A stretch of 64,000 bases of DNA. It comes from Eopsaltria australis. Its lineage: Eukaryota > Chordata > Aves > Passeriformes > Petroicidae. A program made the translations under genes and the position numbers. Below the pieces are notes generated by a model. It was not told the DNA's origin. It was given only the letters and a program-made list of their open reading frames with translations, and searched no databases. The DNA lies in assembly GCA_034509425.1 (NCBI GenBank), contig JAVTVJ010000033.1, forward strand, positions 4,399,001 through 4,463,000, read 5' to 3'. Positions 11,481-23,797 of the stretch are shown here, piece by piece. Each line of letters opens with the position of its first letter. Within the stretch, counting starts at the first letter, position 1.

Positions 11481-14400
11481 GGTCAAAATAAGTCATCCTG
11501 TGCTTAGTCTGTTTACACTACAGAAAGATTTACACATAAACCCACAAGGAGATAGAGTACACCTGAGCTTTTCTTTCTGAAAGCCTCAGAGATTGTTTAA
11601 TAAAGATACATAAACTTCTCTCCCTCAGTTTTTAGTTTCAGAGAATTTTCGAAATGATAGAGAATTTTTTTCTTGCTTCGTACACATGCCACAAGAAAAA
11701 AATAATTCCCTGACTGCCAATGAAGATTCTTGCCTTTAAAACATTTGGAGATGAAGAAGGACAAAACTGTACTTCCGTCATGTATTTTTTTTTTTTTTAA
11801 TCTTTACCAGTATATAAAGGAGTATTTCATCTCTTTCTAGTTCTTCTGATATATTTAGTGCTATACTAATCCACACATCACTGACTTCTGTAATATAAAG
11901 GTCATTTGAAAGCTAAATTACAAAATGCATTCCACTCAGTATTTTGCTAATTAAGTGTCATGTGGCCATCATCATGATCTGTAATTTAAAAGACAATGGA
12001 GAACACTTTTTCCCTTTGCTCCTGAGAATATTCACTCAACCAAGTGATCATCAGATTTAATTGGAAGGATGGATATGTCACGAAATGTTGTCTAGAAAGA
12101 GTTAAAGGATTCTAGCAGATCAGTGAAAATGTCATTGGCATTAATGACTGTGACAGATTAAAGGCCTTTGGGTGCATGCTCATGTCAGATCAAACACCTT
12201 TTTTGTCTGACTGGTACTAGATCAACAAAATATCTGCTGACTATGGGATCACAGAGGGGAATAATTTCTTTTCCTTTTCACTGTGTATTATTCAGTGCAA
12301 TACAGCTTGAAAAATGGCAGTGACACTCCCTGTAATCATTTCTTTGTGTATTTATCTAGATCTTTGCTGAGAGGTGTATGAAAGCACCTATTGCTTATTG
12401 TTTAACTTTTATTTTTTTGTGCTGTGGAGACATAACTGCATCCCCAGCTACATCTCCAGATATTTTAACTGGTATAGAGATGGAAGTACTTTTATTTATA
12501 AAAAAGAATGTTCAGAAAAAATATTGTTTAATGAGTATGGTGACTTTTTCTCCCAATTCACTACTCTAAAACAAGTGTTTGAGAAACACAGACATATCAG
12601 GCTTTTGTCAATTAATTCCCCTGCACTTGAAATAGCTATTTTCTGAGCTCGTCAGTAAGGTTATCTCATCCTTACTCAAGTGTCTCTCTGACCAGTTGTT
12701 GGAAACACAGCTATTTGTAACTTTACACCAGAACAAGTAACACAGTGCAGAGATAATTCATCTGACCAAAAAAAAAAAAAAAAACCAACCTGACCTGACC
12801 ATGTAGCTTAAAACATCATCATATGAACTTACTAATGACATGTTTTCCATTTTCTTAGATTGCCACAACTTCAGGTAATGAGCTCTGACTTACAGGAATC
12901 TGTTTGACAAACATCATCTTGTAACAATGCTGGTTTTTTACTGACTCCTGAAGCTTCCACAGTTTTAAGTTCCTTTAAAGTTTCTAATCAATCTACTTCA
13001 GACTTTCTAATCAATGTACTTCAAAAGCTCTCAGTGGTTTACCTTGAATGGACAACATGAAGTCTTTTCTGCCTCCTTTTGAAAAGTCCCTATTTTTTTT
13101 GACCTCTGTTGTTTAGATCTCACTCTGCTTTCCCCCATCTTGTCAGTCTAATAATCCACCCAGACCCCACTCCTTGACACAGAATGACTCACCACAGGTA
13201 TGTAGTGCTCCAAGGATTAAAAAGGATTAGAAAAAAAATCAAACAAGTGATGCACTGTTCTACTGACCAATGCTAGACCACATTCCTAAACCTAGATTGG
13301 CTAGCTTCTGGGAAACTCCCCCAGTTCATATACATACTATGCTGTAGAATATTCTTTTTGCTAATTCAGGTCTCTCATACCAGCAATGCTCTTTCCAGTT
13401 TTTTTTAGGTGAACCTTATCATTGGCAGAGCATGAGAACAGACCAAAAAAAAAACCCCTTGACAGAATAAATACGACTTACCAAAAACCAAAATCAACAT
13501 TAATATTATCAATATTATTCTCATTCTGAATCCAAAACACAATGCTATACCAGCTACTGAGAAGAAATTAACTCTATCCCAGGTGAAACCAGGAAAAGTA
13601 ACAAAGCTTGAAGCCCTGTTTCTGAAATAGCAGTAGTTTATGATTCATTTAATGGATTTCTGTTACAACTTTTTCCGGACTAAAACTTGTTAGAAACAAT
13701 CTCCTCTTCAATAACATAAATCTACTTATTTAAATAATGGCACTTGTCACAAACTCACCTATTTATTCCAGATGTCATTGCAAATTTTTTATTCGCTGTT
13801 TTTTGTTACAGTTAATATTAAGAAATTTAGGTACATCAATTCCAATGAGTATAAAAGTTGGATAATTATTTTAAGTCTTCTTCTTTCTATCTTTGGGTAG
13901 AAAAGTAGAAAAGTATTTAATGCAAGTGAATAAAAAAGTATTAAACTATCAGCAGAAAGCATCCTTTCTCACAAACATAAGAATATTTTTCTGTATACGA
14001 TATTATGCAAAGTCTCTCACTCCCTTCTTTGCAGAATTTCCTTTTTGTTTTTTGGCTAAGTCTGGATATGGTACCTAGGAGTACCCTCCAGACAAGCTCA
14101 GAACTTCAAAAATTCCCTTCCTCTTTTTCCTTCCATGATTTTCCCAAAAAATAACTGAATAGATCCTGCACATATTCTGATAAATTCCTGACTTCTATGC
14201 TGGAACTCAGAATACCAGAGAGTACACTCCATTATGCAACTTAGTAGGAAGGGAAAGACAAAATCATTCCTGAAGCTGTTGTTGGTTAGCCTAGTAACTG
14301 AAGTCAAGCTAAAGGAAAAGTGTATGTATGTGTATGTATGCTCATGCTATTTAATATCCCTTTGCATTCCTCTGCCCTGTAATTGTGTCTAGGGAAGCAT

Positions 14401-17400
14401 GAAAATAAGGCATTCTGAAGGTCAATAAATAGTTGAAAGTATAAGGAAAGTGACTGGTGAGTGGTATGGCATCACAGCATGAAATCTATCCAAACAGACT
14501 GCTCATGTAAGTGAGACCTTCACCACATCTTCCTGGATGGAAACCAGAGCTATAAATGAACTTTGTTGTGTAATTGTTTCCAAACTCACACTAATATCAC
14601 TAATTTGGGACAGAAAATCAGAACATGTTAGAAAATCTTTTAGTAACTGGTGAATGACCAAAAAGATAGACCTACTGCTGCATGCTAAGTAAGGTGTTCA
14701 AGGTTTAAGCTTTCTAATTTAGAAAACAATAAGCAATAAACAATAGCTACCTTCTCAGGTGAACATGCTTGTCAGAGAGTATAGAAAACAGAGATGAGGT
14801 GAAACTGCTAAATGCAGAAACTGGAATGCCAGTGAGGACAAGGACACATCCAACACACAGAGTGAGTGTCCCACTAGGCTGAGTCAATAGTGCAGATTGG
14901 AACTGGACTAGAGGAACAGGGGTGCTTCCATACTGGAAAATAGTCTATTTTCTATATTTTCTGTGAATGAAGAAATATTCTTATTCTAGATTCTACTTTT
15001 GATTAGGATGTGTTTATTTCAGATATATTTTCATTAAGACATACCTGATTTTTTCATTCTAGATTTTAGCATGCTAAGCAGTTTTAATTGATGCAATTAC
15101 CAGTACATCAATATATCTATTCTTCTTTCCTTATAGTCTCACAAGGTCTGGAACATTTAAAGGAAAGAAACTTCACCTTTTCATTGTTATTCACGTAGAG
15201 CAAATTGACTTCCTATTTTCTCTATTTTCATTTACTGCTTTCCTTCTGAAATTAGGGACAGGATTCTGCGTGGGAAAAGTAATGTAAACCTTGAACTTGA
15301 GGATTTGGAGCAATTAAGTCATGAAAGGACTGCAATTGAATGCATGCGGAAATGGTCAGCAGAAAGAAGAATTCACATAGACCAAAAATAAAATTAAAGT
15401 GGCAACAAGAAAGAAATGAGAAGCAGATCAATAAAATTCAAACCCAGCAGGAAGAGTAAGTGTTGCAAAAGTAGGTTCTGTTTCCAATATTTATCTTCCT
15501 CTTGGAAGACTGACTAGAAACTAATAGTTAAGGATTTAAACTCATCAGAACATGGTGGGCAGGGAATGGGGAGGGTTGTGTCTTCATATATGTGTGAATA
15601 TTTCAATGTAAAAAGTGACTTTCAATAAAGTCTGGAGACAAAACTTCTGTATTCCTATAAATATATAGAAATGTATCCCTTTAACTATTTATAATCAAGA
15701 ATCAGAGCTTTCCCTTAGGCTTTAATATAAGCCTTACAAGTGTTCATGTGAAGACTAAATGTTGTCCTTTAAGTATGTAAGCCCTGGAAATTGGGTTCTA
15801 TTGCCTTGGGAAATTTCCTTTGCACTAAATATAATCTGTATCTTTTTCATTAAAAAGGGAAGTCATAAAAGCAAGCGACAATAATGTATCACACCACAGC
15901 TTTTAAGGTTTGACAGCTAGCAATGATTAAATCTTTCTGTCAGTGCAAGCATCTATCATCTTTAAATCTCCAAACAATACAACAATATTGGGAGCTTGTG
16001 TTATGTGGTTTGCATGTGAAGGAGTGGAATTCCAGAAGCTGTTTACATTAATATGCAGTGTTATATCTTCTGCCTGACAAATATTCAAACTCAGCTAGAA
16101 TATGCAGGTTGAGAAAAGACTTAAGAATACAGTTTGCAAGCTTTCCTTTTACACTGGGCCACTCTCTAGTGACATTTGAAATTAGAGGATTCCACTTACC
16201 TGTGACTGAACTTAAGAATGTTTTTGAACAGGAAACAAGAATTTGAAACTTTTACCATTTAATACTGAGGTGTCATGGAAGGTAAAATTTAATTGAGGAG
16301 CAGAATAGAACTCTTAAAAATATACCAAGAAAATAATATCCGCTTCAGTTTTGTGAATTAAAAAGACATTCATGATAAAGACAACTATTTCTCTACGGCA
16401 TTAGTCCTTCTTCCTAGGGATATACTAATTACAATCATCATTTTCTGAGCTGTAGCATGAAGTTTTCCCATGTAAACTTAAATGTAGTTATTTTCCGTCA
16501 ATGTGACATACAGATATTCCAACTTTAAGCATATAGGTAGAATGATATTCTTCCCCTTTGCAAGGAAACTATTGTGGCATTTCATTCATTCTACAATAAA
16601 AAATTGATTATTACTATACTGACAATAACTGAGCCTTCTTTGTGATGCTTTTACACCATCACAACATACTAGTTAGTAGTCACCTGTTCTTTCATAGGCT
16701 TGTGGAAGCAAGATTATGAATGAAAAAATATTAGAGATTATATGGTGCTTACACAAAAGAATTACATTCTGTGTGAAGCTGATCTGTGTGCCCAGAAGAC
16801 AGCCAGTTATTAAACATCTGGATTTTTTTCTACTGTCAATATTGACTTCAATTCACCAGTATTTTCTTATTCACCAAAACATTTAGAGATCTGCTTAATT
16901 AACTTAACTGGAATTTGATAAGATTTAAGTAGATATTTGAATACTTTTTACAATTAAAGCTTCAGAATTACCTGTGTAGAGACAGGGGGCAACTAAATTG
17001 AATGCCTTTTTTCTAATTGCATGCCTGATGTAATGAATCTTGCAGCAATCAATTAGGCAAACTGCACTCTACAGTGATCTTAATCTTATATGTTGCTTTT
17101 TGATCTATACGCAGGAGGATAATAATAAAGATATTATGCAGTGTTGTGCATATACAGCATCATTTGGAAAAGTGAAATTTATTTTTAAAATATATCTAAA
17201 TGACATACAGAAAATAAGTTCTTTGCTTCTTAAAATCACGTTAAATCCTACTACAATAATGTTAAATTAATAAAATATAAGAAAATAATGAAATTACATT
17301 AAGCAACTTGCCACAAATTTTAATAAAATACATTTGTTGAGCTCATAGGCTGAACACCACATAATCTACTGGGTTACAATTTTTCTCATTTAAAGGAAAT

Positions 17401-17594
17401 GACAAAACTGATTAATTTTATCACAGCTGAGAAAAGCTTTTCATCGTATTCATTTTTCGGGTTTGCCTTATGTTACCAACTCTCCCTGTAATCTATAATT
17501 AAAAGCCTTCAAATATGTACATTAAATCTGTGCCAATACAATCACCTAAGGATTTAAAGAAAAATACATGTTCTTATGACCACTTATTGACCCT
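11481..17594. other. Unique AT-rich non-coding DNA
   Basis: No gene or identifiable transposable element was seen in about 6 kb. Landmarks are a T run near 11786-11798, an A run near 12768-12784, a two-copy 23-bp-period tandem repeat at 12981-13023 and a short GTAT-rich patch near 14320-14340. The open frames are short and carry no recognised domains. Confidence 0.55.
12981..13023 (+). repeat. Two-copy short tandem repeat, 23-bp period
   Basis: TTTCTAATCAAT followed by TACTTCA occurs twice with a 23-base period. The copies differ at one internal base (CTACTTCA against GTACTTCA). It is probably a small replication-slippage duplication. Confidence 0.7.
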
Positions 17595-17734
17595 GAGATT
17601 AGCTCACTTTTCTAGAGCATGGTGTTAATAACATCAAGGTTGTGGCCTTGATCCCTCCATTAACTTAAGAGTTGGACTCACTGGTCCTTGTGGGTCCCTT
17701 CCAACTCCAAATATTCTGTGATTTGCTGTGATTT
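17595..17734 (+). mobile_element. SINE with tRNA-Ile-like head and CR1 3' tail (TguSINE1-like)
   Basis: The first about 62 bases align with tRNA-Ile(AAT): TTAGCTCA at the A box, TAGAGC, GGTGTTAATAAC over the anticodon arm, CAAGGT, and a degenerate B box CCTTGATCCC. The tRNA part ends near 17656. It is followed by the CR1 3' end GAGTTGGACTCACTGGTCC and GGGTCCCTTCCAACTCC, then the ATTCTGTG-type terminal repeats near 17713-17730. Such a tRNA-Ile/CR1 composite matches the SINE family TguSINE1 described from passerine birds; CR1 enzymes are thought to mobilise it through the shared 3' end. The B box has lost the usual GGTTC, so the internal promoter is probably dead. No clear target-site duplication was found. 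The alternative, a CR1 3' end beside an unrelated sequence, is less likely given the continuous tRNA-like match. Confidence 0.7.
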
Positions 17735-18161
17735 ACTTTGCAGAGCACGGAAACAACAAAAGATTGTCTTAATTTCACATTTACTGACATCATCTAGTAA
17801 CTCCACTTCTATTCCATGATTTTATTTTTGTTTTTCTCTCCTGTAAACTTACCACTCTCCCTCTGCCATGCTAAAACATGTCTGAAAATATTGGTTTGAT
17901 ATTTAATATCATACTTCCCCGAGGCTTCTTAAAATTTCTGCTCGGCTTAACCCTGTGCTGTCAATCAGTGAGCTATTGCCTATCTATCTTGTGTGTCAGT
18001 AACACCACAGTGTTCAGGAAGTGTGAGCATAAGGAGGATCAGAATATGACAGACAAAAGCAGCCCAATCCCCCAGCTCCCACTATTGTCTGTGACAGAGT
18101 TCTGAGCAAGACTTACTTGATGTTTCAGTGATTGTCATGAAGATACTTTAAAATATCCATA

Positions 18162-18200
18162 CTCTAATAATAAAAAGTATGCATCCTCTAATAATAAAAA
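18162..18200 (+). repeat. Two-copy short direct repeat, 24-bp period
   Basis: CTCTAATAATAAAAA occurs at 18162-18176 and again at 18186-18200. It is a small local duplication in AT-rich DNA with no evident role. Confidence 0.7.
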
Positions 18201-18675
18201 CAGAAGTTTGCATTACAGGGACAGATCAGAAATCAAAACCACTAGGCCAGATTTGCTGGTGGATTTTCAGATTTTCATATTTTTTAATTATTTTATTTTT
18301 TAAATTATTTTTTTTTCTTAATATTGTGCAGCAATCAACTTACGAAGCAGCATTTTCACAACCAAGGAATTGTCCACATTTTATGTTTACCATAGTTGTG
18401 GTTGCAGGATAACAGGAAGGATTTGTGAAAAAATGACCAAGAGAGTTTTGGAGGCACTGCGGGCAAGTATTTTGGATCCTGATAAGAACAAACTATTTCA
18501 ATATTTTTTCCCCATCCTCATCTTTCTACTAGTATTTATGAGCCAAGACAGACTTCTAGTAGAAACTGAACATAATTCTTGGTTCAGTAGTCTTTACAGT
18601 TACTAAGTTACAGTAGTTATTACTAAGTATGCATGCATATCTTTGAATATTTTTGGTGAGGGGGAGGATTTTGGA

Positions 18676-18869
18676 GGCTGAAGAAATGGTGAAAGACAAT
18701 ATGAGAAAAACACGAGAAAAAAACACCTTTTTTTTTTTTTATTTAATATCTAAAGAAGAAAATTATAACTTCAATTGGCTGAAGAAATGGTGAAAGACAA
18801 TATGAGAAAAACACGCACCTTTTTTTTTTTATTTAATATCTAAAGAAGAAAATTATAACTTCAATTGGC
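18676..18869 (+). repeat. Tandem duplication, unit about 101 bp, two copies
   Basis: The block starting GGCTGAAGAAATGGTGAAAG is repeated head to tail, the second copy starting at 18777. Both copies run through AATATGAGAAAAACACG, a T tract, ATTTAATATC and then ACTTCAATTGGC. They appear identical except for a deletion in the second copy between the ACACG and the T tract and a shorter T tract. The near identity points to a recent duplication. The T tract could have promoted slippage or unequal pairing. Confidence 0.9.
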
Positions 18870-21800
18870 AATCGAAGCCACTGGAAAAACTCACATCAAT
18901 TGACAGAGTGCATAGGTATGACATGTAATAATAAATACGGTTTGTTAATTAATTATGTCACCATTTTCTTTCAAGAAAGTTACAGAGAAAAATCATCATA
19001 TTCTTGTTTGAATTACAAAGGTTCGGTAGTTATTAGTTCCATTATATTGATTTGATCTACCATACCTAGATAACACTTTGCCTACTAGTCATATTCTGGC
19101 ACTCTTTTCCATAAACAAATTGTTGAAGACAAGTTGAACTTATGGATAAATTATACACAGGTATTCAGCAGAGAACAGTCTCCCCCTTTATGTATCTAAG
19201 ATGCCCTAGTGATCTCCAAAGATGCATTTTTACTCATTAATATTTTATTTAGTGTGTCCAGAAATCCTAGTGGCAATATCAGTTTTGTAGCTGTATCTCC
19301 CAATTGACTGTACAGCAGTATTATAAATTCCATAGCAGAAGCTCATTTAAATATAATGCTCATTCATTAATACATGGATATTATAAGGCAACTAGAAACC
19401 ATTCAAATCCAAAAAGAGAGTTTCTACATAAGTAATTCTCCTGTGAATAGTTACTTAGATATAAGAGGTAACAGAAAATTTCTGAGTTTATATGACAAGA
19501 AAGCATGTGATAAAAATAGTCTGCAATCCATTGCCCAGAGAGTCCTAATTTTAGGTTTTCTTATGATTCTAAGCATAACTTAATAATGAAAATATTTTTT
19601 TTTAAAGGGGTTTGGTGGTGGTATTTTGGGTAGCATGCTACTTTCTCTTAAATTTCAGAACAAACAAAGAAATATGCATTTAAATGTTGTGTTTTAGTGT
19701 GAAATTCCCTGTAAAAAGCAAGACACCTGGAATTCAAACCACAATAAATTAGTATGGGTATTCCCTTCACAAGTAGTGTTCAAAAGACTGACAAAGAAAC
19801 TTCTTTTATCTAGCTTAAAACTGAGATTTCTTCATATGCAAAAGCCTAAGTATCGATTGCAAAAATATCACTGTGCTTATATGCATTTATATTTCATGTT
19901 CTGCTTTTATTTATCTCTTTTGTTAGCTATACTTTGATATCAGAGAGGAATGAAATTTTCTTTGAGTGGATTGTCCCTACAAGTGTTTTAAAAGCTAAAT
20001 ATGCTTTCAACTTGCATTTCTGAACAAAATATTTTGGATTATACTCATTCACTTTTGGCTTTCACAGGTATCTGTTATTCTATTTAATGCTTTCAAAAGA
20101 ATTTTTTTTCCAATATCTCTGCATCTCTTTAATTTATTCAGACTCTATCCTTTATAAGCTATTGGTTTCCCTCTCAAATAAATGTTTTTCTGCACCATTA
20201 TATTTTTGTAGAAGTCAGAATGTCCATAGCTAAGTTGCTAAATTTAATCATTCAGTAAATTTAAACATTCAAAGACATTCAATACACACTTTAAAAAACT
20301 ATTAATTTTTAATTTATTTGTAATCACATTGGTGTATTACCAGACTTCTTTTCCTTTATAAATGTAAAATCCTGATTCTCTAATTTGCTGTAAGACTTGT
20401 TTTTACTATTTAAAATAAAAATAATTTTAAAGTGTAGAGGTAAGCAGACAGAAGATCTTAAATGAATAGCTTGTAAAGTATAGAACCCAGTTACTGTAAA
20501 CAAAGGCTACAAAGAAGACAATTATTTATTGAAGTAATATTTGCAAAGATACAATTTGGCAGTCATATACTATCAATATGAAAAGTGTATGAGGAGAATG
20601 TTAGTACAAGTTAGTGGAAGAAAATGTTGAGAGTTTTGCTTGAGTGTTTTGACCAGAAAAGGAAACTCTAACATAGAGATAACTTTTCCAAATGTGACCT
20701 CACTTATTCCACATACATTATTTTAGACATATTCAAAATACATTCTTTCCTTCTGCAGTGGTTCTTTCACACTGTGAAGGCAAAGGGTGGCAAGTCAAAG
20801 GAGATCCTTTCTGAAGCCCAGACTACGAGCCATAAAATAGATCATGTACTCTCCAGATAGGGTCATCTCAGAAGTTATTTTGCTGAGTAGGTTTTCTGAT
20901 TACGCCTGGGTGGTTGTATGTTTTAATTCTTTCAGCTATTTTTGACAAAGAGAAAAATGGATTTATAGTAACCTTACTTCCTCATGTGGAGGGAAAAATT
21001 TACCGCTTTGCCTAAAAATGATAGAAGTTTACATAAATACGTCAAATCTATTCTCCTCACTTTAGATTTTATCTTTTTTTATGGTAACAACTTCAGAGAA
21101 AGGTATTTTTTTGCTTAGCAAGAGCAATATTTATTGTAGCTACCTAGATGTACAAGAGATAAGATAGGCTCATTGCACACCAGGTGATCAAAACATACAA
21201 ACCTGCTTTGGAAAACTTAAAAATTTAATATTTAATCACATAATCCTTTTTGCACTGATAGGTGTTACATTGCTTATCAATACTTATTCTCTGTTGAATA
21301 TATGTGCAAGTGTAAAGTACATATTCAGTAGCATTCTGCCATATGTCCCATGGACAACTATCAAGGCATGAATTCTGCATATAGATTCATTCAGTTTTCC
21401 CTAATTAGGAAGAATCATTCATGACCATCTGTCAGCCTCTGTACCCAAATCCTAGGTACATCCAAGGACTTGGATGCCTATAAAGTCAAATTCAATCAGC
21501 AATTACTCATCCTGCCATGCCAATAAAGCAAATAATGTTCAAAGTAAATTAACACAGTGTGCTCTCTCTATTTCTGGCTCATGGCTAAGAAGATGCTTTA
21601 CACTCAGGGTGCCTAACTCTTCGTGAGTGGCCTGTGAAGAGCACTGATGTAAAAGTTTACTATAGTCTTTTTTTGCTTAAAAAGCTTTACTCTGGGACAA
21701 TAGATACAAAAAAAGGCCTCTCTTTCCCCTCCACAGAGGGAAAACAGCATACATCTTAATATATGAAAGGAAGTTTTCAGCTCTTCTTTAGATTTTTTGA

Positions 21801-22751
21801 TGGTGTTTTATAGGGGGAGGTTTGTTTGCTTAAAAGTAATTGTGACCTTTTATTAACTCTTAGAATCAAGTTTAAACTATATTCCCACCATTCAGCTAAA
21901 GCTATGGAGATGTCATACATCTTTTCCTATACTTGTAAATCTTTAGTAATCTTGATGATTGTCCTGGGATCTATATCACAACTAGAAAGTCAAGAAAAAA
22001 GGCCTTCTAAGATAGATGAGATTATTCTAGTTTTTTGGTCTGAAGAGTGCGTCTCTTTAAAACTTTGTTCTCATTTTTAAACGGAGTATTTTTATCTGAG
22101 TTTTGTCACTTGAATCATTTTGAGGGGCAAATTCTTAGCTGATACAGATAAATAGAGTTAATTTGATGTCTTTATTTACCTTAGTATCAGGGCTTTTTTC
22201 CAGTGCCCTGCCTGAAATTTCTCCATTCAAAACTGGGGAGTTTTCTGTATAGGTTTATAAAGGAATTTCAAGTTTTTGTTTTATCCTTAAAAATTTTCAT
22301 ATCAATTTCTTTATAGAACACCAGCAGAAGTATAGTTCTTAGGAGGGAATAAAAAAATAATTAGATGTGCAATGGATGTACCTTTGAACAGTTGCAACCC
22401 ATTATTTGAGTTGCATGTTATATGAAGTACTATAGCAGGAAACACATGGACTAGTGGAGGATGAATCCCACAAGAAATGTTCAAGTGCAACAATGACCCA
22501 TCATGAGCTGGCTTTGGTGCCTGGAAACTCTGCAAGACCTTGTGTTTCCTCTCCTGAGTGATTACCATAATGGATAGAACTGAAGTCATGGACCAAACGA
22601 CCTCAATGAGTATTTTATAGACACTTTACAGGAATGGCTCCTAGACTGAGCAAATTATGTCAGTGTATGCATTAAAGCACGAGAAGTAACGAAATATCTA
22701 AGGAGGGTGTATTGGACATGACACATATTGTATGGACTGAGGAGTCTAAGT

Positions 22752-23349
22752 TGTATTGACTTTGGCCGGGGCTTTTTTGCATAGTAGTTTATATGGTGGA
22801 AAGTTTTTTATCTGTGGCCAAAACAGTGTCAATGCACCACTGTTTTAGCTATTGCTGGACAGTGCTTACACAATGTCAAGGAACTTCTTTTGTTTTTCTC
22901 TCTCCACCCCATAAGCAAGGAGTCTGGGGGTGCACAAGAACTTGGAGGTGACACAACCAGGACAGCTGACCCCAGCTGACTAAAGGGTCAATCCATACCA
23001 CACAGCATCAAGCTCAGCACTGGAAGCTCAGGGAAAGGAGAAAGAGGTGACATGCAGGGTAAAGGTATTTGTCTTCCCAAGTAACCACCACACATGATGG
23101 AGCCCTGTTTTCCTGGAAATATCTAAACGTCTGCCTGCTGGTGGGAAGAAGTTAATTAATTCCTTGTTTTTTTTCTTTTGTTTCATTTGCTTGCATGCAC
23201 AATTTTTGCTTTACCTGTTAAATTGTCTTTATGTCAACCCACGAGTTTTCTCACTTTCATGCTCCCCATTCTCTCCCCCATCTCACTTGTGGGGGAATAA
23301 GTACGGAGCTATGTGGGGCTGAGTTGCCTACAGGTGTTAAACTGCAACA
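22752..23349 (+). mobile_element. ERVL-type LTR, degraded solo copy
   Basis: The block begins TGTATTGACTTTGGCCGGGG and ends TTAAACTGCAACA, with the TG...CA termini of an LTR. Internal landmarks shared with the ERVL LTR at 42440-43012 and with the common avian ERVL LTR pattern are CAGCTGACCCCAGCTGACTA, the CCATACCACACAGCATCA segment, and near the 3' end CAACCCACGAGTTTTCTCAC followed by CTCTCCCCCATCTCAC. The TATA region seen in the other copy is not preserved and no AATAAA was found. Flanking pentamers (TAAGT and AAATT) do not match, so the duplication has decayed or the ends are slightly off. No internal retroviral genes adjoin it. Confidence 0.75.
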
Positions 23350-23360
23350 AAATTTTATCA

Positions 23361-23366
23361 GCTAGT
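23361..23366. repeat. Target-site duplication, left copy (GCTAGT)
   Basis: Six bases, GCTAGT, directly before the ERVK-type LTR; repeated exactly at 23792-23797. Confidence 0.9.
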
Positions 23367-23424
23367 TGTCGCAGTAGAGACGGATACACGACACGCGAGT
23401 AGTCCAAGGACAAAGAAGAAGTGC

Positions 23425-23430
23425 TTTATT
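23425..23430 (-). promoter_or_regulatory. LTR polyadenylation signal AATAAA
   Basis: TTTATT on the plus strand is AATAAA on the minus strand, inside the LTR and downstream of its TATA box. It is the canonical hexamer in the expected R-region position. Confidence 0.7.
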
Positions 23431-23445
23431 AGTCTATGCTAACAT

Positions 23446-23453
23446 CTTTATAC
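23446..23453 (-). promoter_or_regulatory. TATA box of the ERVK-type solo LTR
   Basis: On the minus strand this reads GTATAAAG, placed upstream of the LTR polyadenylation signal as expected for U3. If still active it would drive leftward transcription into the adjacent ERVL LTR and the sequence beyond it. Confidence 0.6.
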
Positions 23454-23791
23454 CCTTTTTCCCCAGCTATTGTAACATGCTACTATCGGCTGCATGGAAA
23501 ACAACACCAAAGCTATCTTTATAACAAGAACTTTCCCAGCACGTTAACAAGCCATACAAGCAGTCAACTACACACTATAAATCCTCCACCACATTCTTGG
23601 TGCTCCTCCGCAAGGCCATCTCTGGGTGCAAAACATCTTCCCTGGTTATCTTCTTGGCTGTTCCCCACTGTGGCTACAGGTGTTCATACCATTGCTTTCT
23701 CACGGGGCTTTCTCATGGGTAAACTCTGATCGCTTTCAAGTCCATGTCCGAGAGGCTTTCAGGCCTGCTGTCAGCCTCATCCATCCCCACA

Positions 23792-23797
23792 GCTAGT
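23792..23797. repeat. Target-site duplication, right copy (GCTAGT)
   Basis: Six bases, GCTAGT, directly after the LTR terminus CCCCACA; matches the left copy. Confidence 0.9.

Larger units (their letters stand above)
17735..22751. other. Unique AT-rich non-coding DNA
   Basis: About 5 kb without a recognisable gene. It contains two small local duplications, at 18162-18200 and 18676-18869, listed separately. Open frames of up to 92 codons (22311-22589, minus) have no recognised motif. Confidence 0.55.
23367..23791 (-). mobile_element. Solo LTR, ERVK-type endogenous retrovirus (minus strand)
   Basis: This 425-bp block has plus-strand termini TGTCGCAG and CCCCACA and perfect 6-bp duplications, GCTAGT, on both sides. 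On the minus strand it reads as a complete LTR, starting TGTGGGGATGGATGAGG. A TATA box (GTATAAAG) lies at about 23446-23453, and an AATAAA polyadenylation signal at 23425-23430 sits in the context TAATAAAGCACTTC. The end is CTACTGCGACA. The short U3-R-U5 layout with TATA and AATAAA about 20 bases apart is typical of avian ERVK-type LTRs. No internal region remains, so it is a recombined solo LTR. The exact duplication and intact signals suggest a young insertion. Open frames across it are incidental. Confidence 0.9.

Noticed and set aside
17595..17656. A functional tRNA-Ile gene
   Set aside because: The B box is degenerate, the acceptor stem cannot pair, and the sequence runs straight into a CR1 tail, as in a SINE.
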